Source of the DNA: Tetracladium setigerum
Lineage: Eukaryota > Ascomycota > Leotiomycetes > Helotiales
Assembly (NCBI GenBank): GCA_031472005.1
Contig: PZJY01000001.1
Location: forward strand, 620,001 to 684,000
Length of the DNA: 64,000 nucleotides
Reading direction: 5' to 3'
Part shown: positions 11,746 to 24,998 of the stretch, one piece after another
Position numbering within the stretch: the stretch's first letter is position 1
Layout: the number at the start of each line of letters is the position of its first letter
The notes under the pieces: generated by a model
Told to the model about the DNA's origin: nothing
Databases searched by the model: none
Seen by the model: the letters and a program-made list of their open reading frames with translations, nothing else
Program-made: the position numbers and the translations under genes

Positions 11746-12402
11746 GCATAAGGTTTAGCTCTGAAGTGAAAGGATCAGCCGAGACTAAAAACACAAAAGG
11801 GGGAAAAGGAACAACTGGGAGTGAGAGGGGCATTGCTTTTGTGGCTAGAAGGACACTTTTTTTTGGGATGATAGATTGGATTCTTCTGTATATATTTACA
11901 CTCCCCCAATTTGACTATTGTTTGTCAACATTTTTATTTTCCAATATCTTCTCGTCGGGAGTATATATTCTGCCAAGCCCTCTTAGCGAGGTAAATCGAG
12001 GAGATTTGAATCTGTGCTCCAATCCATTGAAAATTTCGACTGCTCCTCACCATTGATCACAACATTTTGACATCGAATACGGTATAGTATCTCTTCGGGT
12101 AGATTAGACTGACTCAGATGCCGGTTTGCACAGCTGAGGTCAATTTCCGAATTGGGAAACAGAAAACCCACGTGATCGGCCAAGTTGTACGTAAGGGCCA
12201 TTATCTCCCCACCTTTGCCGGCCGCGGCTGAGATAGCAAGTACCACACCACACCACAAACACAACTTGAACAAATCTTTGGACTCAATACGACTTTTCTG
12301 AAATCTCTGAAATCTCTGAAACATCGAAAGGCAAATACCGAACAGTTGCTCTGTTATCTAAAAACAATTGCACGTCCCCAGATCCAGAATATCAGCAAGA
12401 AA

Positions 12403-13634
12403 ATGCCTCCTAAAGGAAGTTCCTCGACCACCAAGTCTCCAGCGGGGAGCAATCAAGGAGATGTGCGCAGCCAGAGCCCTCCATCAGCCCAGGAAGGCAA
12501 AGATCTCGTGTGTATTCGTGCAATTGAAGAGCAATCGATTCCATGCTAAGTCATAATCGTAGAAACAAGCCGAGGAACGTAGACGTCAGCTCAATCGCAG
12601 GGCTCAGAAAGCCTTCCGAGAGAGACGCACGGAACATATGGCACATCTCGAGGTTGCCATGGAACAGATGAAGAAGGAATTACACGACTCGCAAAAGGCA
12701 CAGGCGATGGCAAAAGAAGAGTTGTTGATGGTTAAATACAAGAACTCTCTGCTTGAAAGGATCTTGCTTGAAAATAGTAAGCGTACTGAGCAATTGTCAG
12801 ACCACTTCTAACACGATAAGGAATTGATGTTCATAAAGAGTTGTCCAATCCTCGACAGGCAAAGAAACACCGTAGCCATCGTACTTCCGAGGACCAATCT
12901 ACTCGAGCTCACAAGAGACAACGTGTGGGAGAAAAGGGCTCTAGGGAGCATGGAAGTCGCCTGACATCATCTTCTCAGACAGAAGTTGCCACCACGAAGA
13001 CGCCGGAAACGATTCCTGCCCCTCCACAAACAAATACGCCAACAGGCAATGATGTGATGGCCTTGCTGTCAACATTCTCTCATCCCGGCAAGCATTCCTC
13101 CCACATCACCTCCCTCTACCCCTATAGAACTCTTGGTCCTAGATTGATTTTCTCCTCTAGAACCCGATACGCGATCATTTCCCGCACAAAACCAGAATGT
13201 CTACTCAAGCTTGCAAAGCGTAAAATTGCAAATCCATTCTCAAATGGATAACCACCTCGGCAAGCTTTCCCGTCTTCTTTTCCCTTTCTTATCTCGTAGA
13301 ACTCTGTTCGTCCTAGGCTCAGATCATCCGTATAGACCCGCTGCGCAGTTTGTACAATTACGATTATGGCCATAGCACCTCTCTCTCGGCTTCACTTCCC
13401 TCAGAGATCGAAGACGAGAACTTCTCACATCACACTGCTTCAACATCAAGCCCGCAAAGCATGCGATCTCCTCCCGAGGATCCCCAGGCGCCGTTCACCT
13501 ATCCGGATTGCGATGTCTCAAGAGTCAACAAGGTTGCTTTTGCTCCGTTCGCTGAAGATTTGTTGATGTTTGAGGGATTGGGAGGGGATCCGTTTGGGCT
13601 TGATGATATTAGTCATTTTCCCTGTCAGTTCTAG
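12403..13634 (+). pseudogene. AP-1-like bZIP transcription factor, reading frame disrupted
   Basis: Exons 12403-12507 and 12563-12776 encode a Ser-rich start and a perfect Yap/Pap1-type basic region (NRRAQKAFRERR) with a leucine zipper. Exon 3 starts at 12821 (IDVHKELSNPRQAKK). The frame is natural up to LLSTFSHP near 13083; the protein-like frame then shifts by one extra base in CCCGG (13084-13088), meets an in-frame TGA (13145-13147), and shifts again at TTT (13349-13351) into the C-terminus LYNYDYGHSTSL...ISHFPCQF ending at 13634. Removing one base at each site makes the model divisible by three (377 codons, one internal stop). As written, translation ends at 13251 with an unnatural basic tail. 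It may be a pseudogene, assembly error, or both; the bZIP domain itself is intact. Confidence 0.7.
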
Positions 13635-15063
13635 ATCTCTGGTGATTATATTTTTAACGACGTAAATGATTGCGAGTGTTCTTATTGATATTATATTTGC
13701 TTTTGCGGGCGTTTAAACGGAGTTGGGGGTGGGATTGATAATCGTTTGTAGCTCAAAATTGTATGACCTTAGAATTGGCCGTCCGCCACAATCAAATAAA
13801 TTGTGGCTTTAAACATTGTTTTCGGCGACCCGCTTATAACTGCAAGAGTATTCTAGTTATTCTCGTTGATGTATGTTGGAATGCTAAAATGCTGTTTGGC
13901 CGTTCGGGAGAAGCATCGCGACAGCGTCTACCAAATATCAAAGTCACTTTGGCTTCCCCCAAATGCAAAGCATCTTACCCGTCAGCTTGTATAAAACGCG
14001 GCAGCAACCGTCTAAACTAGCAATGCAAAGTTCAAACAGGCAAAGCTCCGACCCAACAAGTTGTGCATGAATGTAATAGCATGTTCAGACCAAAAGGTCG
14101 AAACTACAGATCTCATTCCGTCAGCTGGGCGCGCCAGGCCAGCATTCCTTTTTAGAAAGAAGAAGCGACCACTCTCGTATTGACAGCATAGTATCGTTTG
14201 GAAACTATCACGCATCAGGTAGATTAGCTGCTGCCGAAAAGAAATCTCTGTCGATTTGTATTTTCTGCCGAAAATAGAACATAAGCGAGAAAAAGTTAAC
14301 AGTCGGCCGAGGAACTATACAGTATTCGCCCTCAATCTGCAGGAAGCGTGTGTCGAAGTTGTATCGGCCATGTTTGACGACGTCGAAGACTGGGTCTCTT
14401 CGCTGCTTCTAGTCGGCAAAGCAAGCACGGCACTCATAGTGCGCGCTGAGTTCTCAGTCGCCCTGTCATATTTTCTGTAGCTTGCTATTGACATGGTTAT
14501 TTATTTACTGCTAGTCATTGGATCCTTGCATTCCTGCCATGGGCTTATGTCTAGACCAGGTTCACTGTGATTACTAGATTGACCCAACTCCAAAAAGCTT
14601 CCTCCTGTGTTACGTTTTGAGCTTGGTCTTGCTCAACTTTGTCAAATGAGAGACGGTTCATCGTGCCAGCTGTTTTAAATCGGACGGGGAGACTGCAGAA
14701 TGCGCAAATTAACTTTGTTCCTGACGTGCAAAAAGAGTAGTTTGAAGAAGTGATGGGTTGATGATCCACGATGATTCGGTTTGGCCTCAAAGGCAGGCGC
14801 ATGTTGTATGTTGTTGCTTTCAACATTTTAAAGCTCAGGTATTCTTATGCCTTAATGTTAAATATTATCGACTCATCAAGGTAGATAGCTGCGTTACCTA
14901 TGGTAGGTCGAATATCCTTCACCCTTGACGACTTTCAGCTTCATAAATATCGCGTAACTTGAAGGCCGGGAACTTGACTTCCCCATTAACGCTTGGGTGA
15001 GAATATATATAAAGATGTTCGCTAACCTTTGAAAGCCTTTTTAAACCCAATTTCAACGAAAGG
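13635..15063. other. Intergenic, nothing recognised
   Basis: About 1.4 kb with only short open frames on both strands and no domain, repeat or RNA gene that I can see. The last part is AT-rich, with a tatatataaa tract near 15004. Confidence 0.45.
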
Positions 15064-15362
15064 ATGTTTTCGGTCTTCATTAAGATCTGCTTTTTGTCGC
15101 AGTGTCTTGGCTGCAAAGAAGGCTTCCTTGCTAGAAAGTCTGGTGGAGCTTGCTTCGTTGCTATAGGTGGTCAAAAACGATGCTTTGGATGTGCATCATT
15201 GTCTAAGGTTTATGAGGCAGTTCCCGAAGGTGCTATTAAGATGATTGATAGAGCCTATGAGTATATAGCCTCGCAGCTCAGTGTAACTCTAACATTCTCG
15301 GCCGTCTCAAGACTGCTGCTATCCAGACGTTGCTGATGGAGCAGGGATTGGATCCAAAGTGA
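15064..15362 (+). pseudogene. Relic of a small Cys-rich fungal protein
   Basis: An ATG-started frame of 90 codons contains CLGC, a single Cys 12 residues on, then CFGC, and a charged VPEGAIKMIDRAYEYIASQL segment. A CxxC-x12-C-x9-CxxC pattern followed by VPEG resembles small putative zinc-binding modules of Leotiomycete proteins of unknown function. Near 15290 the natural reading moves to another frame (LGRLKTAAIQTLLMEQGLDPK, stop at 15360-15362), which suggests a frameshifted remnant. No upstream exon was found. Confidence 0.3.
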
Positions 15363-16334
15363 GCGTTCACGCATTTGCCCTCTATCTTGCTGGCCTTCCA
15401 CCCCTCTTTTATTTATTCTCCGACATTAATGAGAACTCTAAACCGATAAAAACTACAATTCAACAACGAAATAAATTTGACGACTATAAACAGACGGCAA
15501 GTGGCAAGATCATGGAAGCAAGCCGTAAAGAGCGCAGCAATCAGAACATACAACAAGTGACAGATAATTTGTTTCAACTTAATCAAGTGACGAGAATAAG
15601 ATTAAGAGAGTGGGGACTGTCATTTATGCCTGTGAGAAGGATTCAAGGTTACGAAAAAAATTTATTGACTCCTATTCTTGCAAACTTTACAGGGTGAGGG
15701 AAGGAATCATTTGACAAGGGAAGCAAATTCGACGAAGTAAAAGATTCGACGAGCCTTTCAAAAAACGACAAAAGCCAAATAAATTCTGCACTGACCAATA
15801 TCAACCTTGGGAACGACAGCGGATTGTAGATCCTTAATTTTGTACCTTCTTCAGTCCAAAACCAAACTTCTTCTTTCTTCCCTTCACACCACGGACGACT
15901 GATGAAAAGAGAGCAGTTACTGGTAATCTGGGACCACAGTTCTTCATTTGGTACTGGGTACTTACTGCTTTTGTTATTGAGAGGAAGCAAGCCAGTGACA
16001 TGATTCAATGAGGGTGTTTATATACAGATGAGATAAGATGAGATGAGAGAGTGTGATTGGAAATCTAAAAAGTTTCAAATGATAGCACTTGGTATCATTC
16101 AACTTCAACCTTTAAGATGTATGTACGTATGTATGTGTGACTGGCACTTCACTCTTAAGAATTATTCACATAAAGTATACCCCTCTATTATACTTAGTCG
16201 GAAGAACTGTCCTTAATCAAAAAAAACTCACCCTCAGACTACAAACCTCTAAGCATGGTTCATAGTGAATTGATAAGTTAGTAACTCACTCCCATCAATT
16301 ATTTGAAATCAAGAAAAAAAAGAAGTCTATTAAA
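15363..16334. other. Intergenic, AT-rich
   Basis: A 112-codon open frame (15359-15697, plus) overlaps the relic's end and has no domain. The rest is AT-rich DNA with small direct repeats (gatgagataagatgagatgag near 16027; tatgtacgtatgtatg near 16120). Nothing functional identified. Confidence 0.4.
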
Positions 16335-19300
16335 TCATAAAATTACATTTTTAAACAACAACACCCCCCACCTCCTCCACCTTCCCCACCACCCACCACC
16401 ACCCTTCTTATCCTTCGCATACCCCTCCTCCTCCACATTATGCTTCTGCACAATCGTCAAAAACACCTGATCCAACGTCGTCGGACTAACAGAATAATGC
16501 TCCAAGCCCAATTCGTCCCTACTATCCTCCAACAGCGTGATGATAGAACCAATCCCACTCTCACTCTCCGCTTGAGCAGAAGTAGCAGTATCAGTACTCT
16601 CGTGAATTGGTTCTCTCCCACCCTCAATTTTCTCATTCTCATCATCATCCTCCGACGAGCTTTCAGTTTTTGATGGTGATATCTTCTTCTTGTTCTCGGA
16701 GGAGGAGACTGTCGGCTGAACGCAGACCGAGAAGCGAATTTGTCCATGATATGTCTTATCCTCAATTTCCGCGCCAGGGAAATTAGCTAGCACCCAAGTT
16801 TTGAGCTGTGCGGTTTCTTCATCGGTAGTATGAGGTGCCGACTTCATGACCAAGTGGACATAATGCGCATTCCCATGCTTCTTTCTCAGTCCATCACTCG
16901 TTCCCATCGCCAGCATTCGCTTCGCCATAATCCCAGCTCGATCTGCCAGGGCGTCTGCCTCTTCCATAGAATGTGTAGTCAGGAGGAGCGAGCGGCCGGG
17001 AACGACCGCGGCAAGCGTTTTCCACATTACTCGCTTGGCGGCGGCGTCCATGCCGGAGGAAGGTTCGTCGAGGAGGAGGACGGTGGGGTTGCCGATTAGC
17101 GCGATGCCGAGAGAAAGTTTGCGTTTGTTGCCGCCGGAGAGTTTGGCGGCCATGCGGTCTTTGAAGGCGTCGAGGCCGACTGCTCGGATGACTTCTTGGA
17201 CGTTGTGGGTGACATCTGGGACGCCACGAACGCGGGCGTAGAATTGGAGATGTTCGACGACTGTCATTTGGTCCATTGCTAGAATAGGATTAGTTAAAGA
17301 TGTCATTCAGGTGATTATAAATGCAAGCCTACCATCGTATTGTGGACAGACACCAAGATGACTGCGAGCTTCCGCACGATGCCTACCAATCTCAATATTT
17401 TCGACGAATATGGAACCTCCATTCTTGGAAGGTTGAAGATCGCCGCGAATGCATTCAATTGTGGTGGATTTCCCGGCGCCGTTGGGTCCAAGCAAGGCAA
17501 AACATTCCGATCGTTGGATTCCAAATGTCATATTGTCGACGGCAGTCAGTTTTCCAAACGATTTGGTCAGGTTCAGAACCCTGAGGCCATCATTTGAGCT
17601 GCTAACTCGAGCCAACTCTTCTGCAATTTCTTCGTCGGAACCTAAATTCATGTCATTTGAAGGTTGAGGCGTTTTGCGGAATCTCCTGTAGAAGGCAACG
17701 ACTGATCCGGATTCATACCATAGTAGTATGCCGAACAACAGTAAGACCTGGAGAACAAGGTAGAGAATTGGTCCGCCATACTGAAGAATGCCACCAGGGT
17801 TGGCAGCCAGTTCTTTTCCGTCACAGGTTGCGGAGAATAGATTAAGTGCAAGGAATAGAGCGCGAACGAGACTTCCCATCGGAGAAACAGCGGCGATGAC
17901 GAAATGTACCACAAGGAGAGTTGAGTCGATTTTGTTTACAGGCTAGTTCAGTTTAGCATACATGGAAATGGTGGGAGAGGAGGTGCTTACAGCATAAGTC
18001 AGTGTGCATAAGTATGCAATCATATAAACCAGGAACATCACTGCTTGCCCTGTTGCCATGAAAGCATAAGCAGAGAGCTGGGTTTGGCGAACAAAGATAT
18101 CACGTATGCTAGTAAGATAGATGCCAAGCCGTAAAGCGCAAAGATGACAAAAAGATAGCCAACATGGTACCAGACGTTGCTTGCTGCGGCAAAGATGGCG
18201 ACACTGATAGCGCTTGAAAGTAAAACAGGAATGAAGTCGAAGGCCAGGTAAGCGAGCCAAAGAGGCAAAGATCGGACACCATTTGAGTATTCTAGGCCCC
18301 GGATATTGCGCAGCCTTTCGATAGTTGGATATAAAGTGAAGAAGCCTGGGTAGGCAGCCATTGCCAATCCAAAATAGGTGGTTAGCTAAAGACGTGTCAG
18401 CATATATGGCAAAATATTGAAAGACGGTATATCTCCGTCAGCCTTGGAATAGTTAGATGAGCCATACCTGTAGGGACTCCCCGGTGTTTGCGACCCAAGG
18501 AATGTCGAAGGAAGCATATTCTGTAGCAATTGTGGTGTTGGACAGCATGACATTCATTATGTTTTGCCCAAAGAGACCACTGAACAAGTACCCGCCATTA
18601 GCTTTATAGGCGAAAGTGGGTGTTGAGCTTCCATCTCCCAAGAATATTCCAGCTGGAACGACAGTTTTAAAGTTTTGGCTGATATAATCATTGAACTCCG
18701 CTATAGTATCAACGGTATGAACTACTTCAGCTAAACTTGATACTGGGATCATACTAGCGGCTCCCGGCGGAAGCAGTGACATGAACAAAGAAGCAATTGA
18801 GGCATTGGTGAATCGAGAAGCTGGACCGAGTACCAAGTTGTAATTTTGTTGAGATGCCACGGTATCTATATCGTCAAACGAAATTGACCCGTCTGGGGAA
18901 CATGTCGCTGGCTGTTGATTGCCAACGAAGAGCGTGACCAAGCCAGCAGCAATGATTGGGAGAAGGAAGGCGGTAATGTAGGGGAGATAATTCCGTCTCA
19001 AAATTGTCAATCTTTTCCTGAATAGCACCCATGTTTGGCGGAAGAAGCCAATGGTGTGTCCAGTCTGGATATCAAGATCATTGTGTCTATCACGAGTGAT
19101 GTCTCGAGTGAGGGCTGATGCTGTAATTCTTGTACCTTTCTCGTTTGTCGAATCCCGGGAATTTGAAGGATTTAAGCTTGACTCATTTTCAGCTCTGACT
19201 TCATCGGCCAATTGAAGGAAGACGTCCTCAATCGTGGGCCCGGACAGTTGATAATCGCACATGTTCTCAGCTTCCAGCCTTTTGATAATTTGGGATGCTT

Positions 19301-21494
19301 GTTTCGAATCGCATGCTGAGTACATTGTCTGTCCAAACGTGGAGTGAGTAGGGACTCCGTCGATCTCAGGAGCAGGCAAAGATCCAGGTCCAGTAGAAAG
19401 ATGAATTCGGTAACCACCTCCCAATTTATTCTTTAATTCGACTGACGAACCTTGTGCTCGGAGTGTTCCTTTGGAAAGAATGGCGATTTGGTCGGCAAGG
19501 AGATCGGCCTCGTCGAGGAAATGAGTAGTGAGAATGATGGTTCTGTTTCCACGTTCGGCTAAAAGGATGTCCCAAATCTTGCGTCTACTCAACGGGTCCA
19601 GTCCACTACTGACCTCATCCACACAGCAAACGGCGCTGCCGCCCGTGAACATCATTCCTAGTTGGAGCTTTCTTTTCTGCCCGCCAGATAGTGTCTTTGC
19701 GTGAGCATTACTTTTTCGATCAAGATCAATAGCTCGAATCATTTCTCGGATTGCTTCTTTACTGTCGTGCTTTCCGGGCGACTTGAGACGGTTGAAGATG
19801 CGGATGTGCTCTTCGCAGGACACTTCGTCCCAAAGCACATTCTTCTGGGGTGCAATTCCAAGACCGCCAGTTCCATCAACTTTGATGTTCCCGCTTGTAA
19901 CTTTGTTCAGTCCAGCGATGGCATCAAGCGTGGTGGACTTGCCCGATCCGTTAGCCCCAAGCAAAACGAGAATCTGCCCTTTGCTTGCAGTGAGAGAGAG
20001 TCCGTTGACAGCGATGACTGTGGTCTTTGGAGTTTTGGTGAGGCCAGAAAATTGACGTCGGAACCAATTCGGGCGATAGTGCTTGGAAAATTCATCGAGT
20101 TGAACAGTCTCTAGATTTCTTGAAGTGGCATCACTGACAGCTTCCGGTCTGCGCATGACAGTGCGTCCCTTGGAGGCTGTACCATAGAGTCCTCGTTCTA
20201 CAAGTGCTCCAAGAATCGGGTAGACGATTATTTGGATGATGAAGAACACCCAGAAGGCAACACCAGGCAATGTCGAAGGATTTTCTGGAGCTGCCTTCGT
20301 CAAGTTGAGAGGTAACTCTTGTCGTTCGAACCTGGCCATGACGATTGTGAAATAGACATAATTGCAAGATGGAAACAAGAACGAGAGGATTGCAACTGTT
20401 CCTGTTGCCGACTTCCCAATAACTTGCGCGAGGATTCCAAGCAACAAAGTAATCAGACAACAGGTAATCCCACTGAGTTGAGCTTTTTTGAAGAACGAAG
20501 CCCCAAATATGGCAAACGAGGCGAAAGAGAGACCTGTCAAGACGTGAAATATAATGACAATCCCCAGTGATGTTTCAGCAAACACTCCGACTCCTAGTAT
20601 AATACCGATGAGGATCCATCCAGGAAGGTAGAGGATATCAAATGCCAAATGGTAGGATAAAATACGCGCCAATTGTGGCTGCCATCTCTTCAAGTTTGGC
20701 ATCATTGCTTCAATAAGCTGTGACATTCCCAATTCTCTCTCCGAGGCAATAAAGCCAGGAAGATGGTATGTGATCATTACCATTCCAGCAAGGAAAGCGA
20801 TCCCAATAACGTTGATAATGGCACCCTGATATCTAACTCGAATATTGATTCTCCGCTCCTCTTGTGTCATACTTGTGTATGGGTATTCTTCGACAGTGCT
20901 TGGTATCTGGGAATTGGAGGGGTCCAAACCGACGATCGCTCGATCAACCGCATGTTGGAGGGGTAAAAGGTAAACTTCAACCTCGTTGTTGGTCTTGGTA
21001 GCATCGATTTTCGTTCCAAACGTCCCGTCGGCTCGTAGAGTATAGTTCCAGATATCGCCTCCTTCGGATGGTGATGATTGGAAGACTACTGCTCCATAGC
21101 ATGTAGTTGCCCCTCGGAGGGTACTTCTGCAGGTGTCCAGCAGTTCTGTTGCGCTCTGCAATCGAACGGAAGTCTTTCCTGCAGCATCGACTTGCGCAAC
21201 CAATGTATCAATCACCCGCTCGATATCTCCGCCGGTATGCCCATTGTTCACAAACGCGACTCTATCTCGTCCGCCCGTAGCTCCATTCAACCCTTGTGCA
21301 AGTGTTCGTACCGGTACTGGTGTTCCAACTCCATAAATAGAGGGTGGGATGAAGAGGTTTCGGGCATAGCTGAGGAAGGCGATGATGCAAATAGGTAGGG
21401 TGAAAGCGACTACTATAGTGCTGAGGAAGTGTCGCCGGAATGTTATGAGAAGGTTCTTCTTCGTCAAAGTCCAGATTTGCGAGAAGAGAACCAT
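16335..21494 (-). CDS. Full-size ABCA-type ABC transporter (one-base frame break)
   Basis: Exons on the minus strand: 21494-18468, 18385-17991, 17942-17333, 17278-16335. The order is TMD1-NBD1-TMD2-NBD2. NBD1 has Walker A GANGSGKST, signature LSGGQKRKLQLG and Walker B CCVDEVSSGLDP (Val where Pro is usual). NBD2 has Walker A GPNGAGKST, signature LSGGNKRKLSLG and Walker B LLLDEPSSGMD. A large extracytosolic loop follows the first membrane segment of each half, as in ABCA proteins, which move or flip lipids. In exon 2 the frame is natural up to SLFAK and natural again from TQLSAYAF, but one base is missing in the run at 18083-18085 (three T on the plus strand); adding one gives 1659 codons including stop. 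As written, translation would stop in TMD2. Sequence error is the likeliest cause. Confidence 0.9.
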
Positions 21495-22368
21495 CTTGGT
21501 GGCTGTTGGATTCGTAGTTGCCCCACGATGCTACAGAAGCGGTAGGTTGTCAAGCGGTTAAAACGATTGCAATCATGATGGAAAGAATAGTGACGATATG
21601 GAAGAGAGATAGATATATGAAATGGCCAAGGAGAAGAACGTAGACAGTGGGAGGCTGCGCAGCTGGGCGTTTTCTTGAGGTTTGGCAGAGGAGTTCAACC
21701 GCCTTTGTATTGAAGCGCCCGAAATCCCGAATACCACCAATCTCCCATAGAAACTCGGGTAAAAAGGCACAAACTAATGTGAGCTACTCGAACGTCGAGG
21801 AATGGAGAATGTGGCACACATCATTTTACAGTAGGAAACACGTTCTCAGGCAAAGACAAACGGGATGAAAAAAGAGAAATACGCGACGGTGATTGATCAA
21901 AATCAAAGGTCAAACCGCGTGCCCAGGGTTGGGAAGGCACAGATACGAGGATCTCCCCCCTGAAGCATTATGTCAGAAGGTGCTTGCCAAGTTCCGACCT
22001 CCGTGGTAGAGTACGTCACGAACATTTAGCCTAAGCGAGGCTCCGGACTCCGGTCGGCCTTTAAATTTAACCTTACTGCACGTGACACATGGATGGACCA
22101 GGGACCTCAGCTGCGACAGATGATGCAACACGCAAGAGATGCATGAAAGTGCGAATATCAACTTCAATTGGCAAAAGAAGTCAAAAATTTTTGAGGCTTG
22201 TTCTCATAAGTAACGCTCAATCCTCTGATTAAGGTACCATCAGTACCTGGGTACTTTTCGCCTGCTCGCGTAAATGCAACTCCTCACATTCAACTTCATC
22301 CAATCAATCAATCATGCCCTCAATCACCATCCATCGACGCGACAACAGTCCCAGCTCTCACTGCATGC
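21495..22368. other. Intergenic between the ABCA and RidA-like genes
   Basis: Both neighbours are on the minus strand, so this holds the ABCA promoter and the RidA 3' region. No gene seen. A gtacc-type motif cluster (aaggtaccatcagtacctgggtac) lies at 22231-22255. Confidence 0.45.
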
Positions 22369-23039
22369 TCAACCCCAATTGATTTCTGGAATCGCAGCTG
22401 TCGCCTCGATCTCAATCAAGAAGTTTCCTGGCAAAGCACCAACCTGGAAAGTCGTTCTGGCAGGCTTTGGGTTGGGGAGAAAGTCTCTGTACACGGCGTT
22501 CATAGCCGCGAAATCCGACATGTTTGCCAACATCACAGTGGTCTTGAGGGCATACTCCCATGATGTACCGGCTTCTTCGAACACCGCCGCGATGTTCAAG
22601 AGGACTTGACGCTGAGGAGGATGTCAGCCATTTTACGAGAGGAGGGAGAAAGCTCTGTGTGGCCATAGCCTGCGCTTTACGTACTGTTTGAGCCTCGATA
22701 CCACCAGATACGATCGTTCCGTTGAGGGATGGGACTGTGCCAGAGCTGAAAACGATTCCGGCTTTGGTGCTTGTTCCGCTAGCTTTGGCTGCTGTTAGAG
22801 AGAGAGTCTGTGGTAGGGACTGTTCCTACTCACAAAGCAAAGGACCCTTGGTGCCATAACTGGGCAATAGGAGTCAGTACAAGATCTTTGGAAGTAATGG
22901 GGTCTTCGCCGACTTCAACAACAAAGCCGAATGGAGACGAAATCTGGAGTACTCACTATTTCACTGGGGTGAAGTTGAACCCGCTGACAGTACAGGCCAA
23001 AAGGGCCACGGCGGAAGTTGTGAGATAGCTGAACAACAT
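22369..23039 (-). CDS. Secreted RidA/YjgF-family imine deaminase
   Basis: Four exons: 23039-22957, 22859-22834, 22791-22685, 22611-22369 (459 nt, 152 aa, GT-AG, phases agree). The N-terminal 20 residues (MLFSYLTTSAVALLACTVSG) read as a signal peptide, unlike the cytosolic or mitochondrial RidA proteins. The RidA fold follows: AGIVFSSGTVPSL, GGIEAQTRQVLLNI, PARTTFQVGALPGNFLIEIEATA. The Arg in PARTT aligns with the carboxylate-binding Arg of active RidA (E. coli TdcF Arg105), and the Glu in EIEATA with the conserved active-site Glu, so deaminase activity is plausible. RidA enzymes hydrolyse 2-imino/enamine acids to keto acids and ammonium. The acceptor of exon 3 is a NAGNAG site (cagcag), giving two possible proteins one residue apart. 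It lies divergent to a secreted L-amino-acid oxidase, a producer of imino acids. Confidence 0.88.
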
Positions 23040-23930
23040 GGTGATGATTTTTGTGATAGAAGAGGAAATTGATCAGAAGTAAGTTGTCAATATCTTTCAA
23101 ATTGCAAAGGAGGAATGAGCCTTGAAGTTGCGAGTCTGAGCTTGAGTACTATAAACTAACAAAAGTCCAGGTCCTGATGGGTTTATATCTTCAGAGGCAA
23201 ACAGCAATCCACGCAATTACCAAGACTCATTGCATTCCTCTTCTACGCCCAGGAGGCCAAGTACACTAGAGAACACGACGTATCTACCCATCTCTTGCGA
23301 TGTCATAACATTTTGTGTCAAGAAAGTTCAGATACGAGTTGTCACTGCCCGTTACGACAGAAAGCAAGATTTGACTTTGGCCGTTGATCGCAAATCCCGA
23401 CTCTTGGCCAGATAGCTGACAGCATGAAGACAGCATGAAGCTAGTTCTAGGAGCTCTTGGAAGTCAAGCTACAGCAGATGCAAAGGACTTTTCAATCCCA
23501 AGTTCAGTAGCATACGACAACTGATTCGATATCTAGCCGGTGTCCCAGCAGCTGCACTCAAGAACACGTGTGTTGTCGCCGCGAACGGTCGGGCTAGCAA
23601 GTGCCAAGACCTCGGAGTTCAGCCGGAATTGTTCCGAATTTAGAAGACAAGCTAGCTATTCTTCAGAATAAGGTACGTGCAGTACCTAGGTACGTACCAA
23701 AGTAGGTAAGTACTTGCGATGGCGGTGAGTCCTTTTCGCTCGCTTGCCTCGGTGTCTGCAGGTATTTGCAACACGGTGGAGTTTTGGTTGATTATTTTCT
23801 TTGTCCGGCAGGATTTAACCGTTTAACCTTCATTCGCTACCCCACATTCCTGCCTTATCTTTGCCAAGCAAGTGCCAGCAGGATCTTCCTTGGGCCCTGG
23901 GCAACACGGCGGCCTTTATCAAAAGGAACG

Positions 23931-23955
23931 GTACGGGTACGGTACGGTACTGTAC
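23931..23955. repeat. ggtac pentanucleotide repeat
   Basis: About five imperfect ggtac/gggtac units in a row, partly self-complementary, in non-coding DNA between the divergent RidA-like and oxidase genes. Confidence 0.6.
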
Positions 23956-24992
23956 ATGTTACGACGGGGATGATGACCAACTCTCTCCCATAGTGTCTGT
24001 CTGGTGTTGTCAGAACCTCCAGGTTACTCCGTACGGTAGTAATCTTACATCCAGAGTTCTGACACCCCACCTACCTCGGGCAATAAATCACGACAGTAGC
24101 AAGGCCTTGCTCATTTCAATTGTGGGGATAAAGCCACAATCAATATATATGGGAGGCTCAAGAGGATGAGTTGAGTCGGTGACACAGACTTCTTCTACCG
24201 AGTAGCTGGTCAGAGACATGGAAGCTGGTGAAGGGCGCGGAAATGTCATTGGAATGATTGGATCCAAGTTGGATCGGTCATCATTATCTCAACCCCCATC
24301 TTTCTCCATGCGAACTCAGTTTTCTGATCAATAATTCCTCTCGTACGGTTCGTACACCTCTACTACTACCTTGTAATAATTTATTAGCTTGATATGACAG
24401 CTTTGTATTCATTCCTTTCTTATCTTCAAGAATTTCTCGTCTCTCGCCTTCCTATAGTTCACTAGGGCAATGTGGAGATGCGTTCATTGTACCTTACTAT
24501 GCTTCGCATAAGACCCGTTCATGAACGCCCGTGGACTCGTGGGACAGTGGGACGCGTCCACATTGCAAGCGGACCCGAAAATCCCGCCGTCGTGTAACTT
24601 GCACCGACTTCGCTTTTCATCATTGTTACGACCTGACTATCTTTCCCAAGTTGATGAGTGGGATATACCCGTTCTGCAAATTCTTTGAAAAGTCATGACT
24701 TTCGGGGTTCCGACCCCCCATCTATCGACGGCCAGGTCTAGGGTAATGCATGCAGCAGGCAGACGCCCTTCAGATCCGCAGACTGGATCTTCAGTGTTCT
24801 CTTGTTTTGTTTTCGTATTGACAAATCTAAAACTTTCGATTTCTGCGTCGAACCGTCTGATAAGGTCCGAGGGAGGAGAATCCAGCAAAGTCATACCGAA
24901 AATTGTTATCTGGAGCGAGTCAACGGGCTCGAAATTTATCACAAAGACAAGTTGGATTGAAAATGGGATATGCCAGCATGATTGTATCGAAC

Positions 24993-24998
24993 TATAAA
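24993..24998 (+). promoter_or_regulatory. TATA box of the L-amino-acid oxidase gene
   Basis: A tataaa lies 97 bases before the ATG at 25095, with a pyrimidine-rich stretch (cgtctttcttcctt) between them. Confidence 0.45.

Noticed and set aside
18060..18125. Very short intron explaining the ABCA frame change
   Set aside because: The only GT-AG option that fits is about 26 nt, below the usual fungal minimum, and it would remove the conserved residues before the break.
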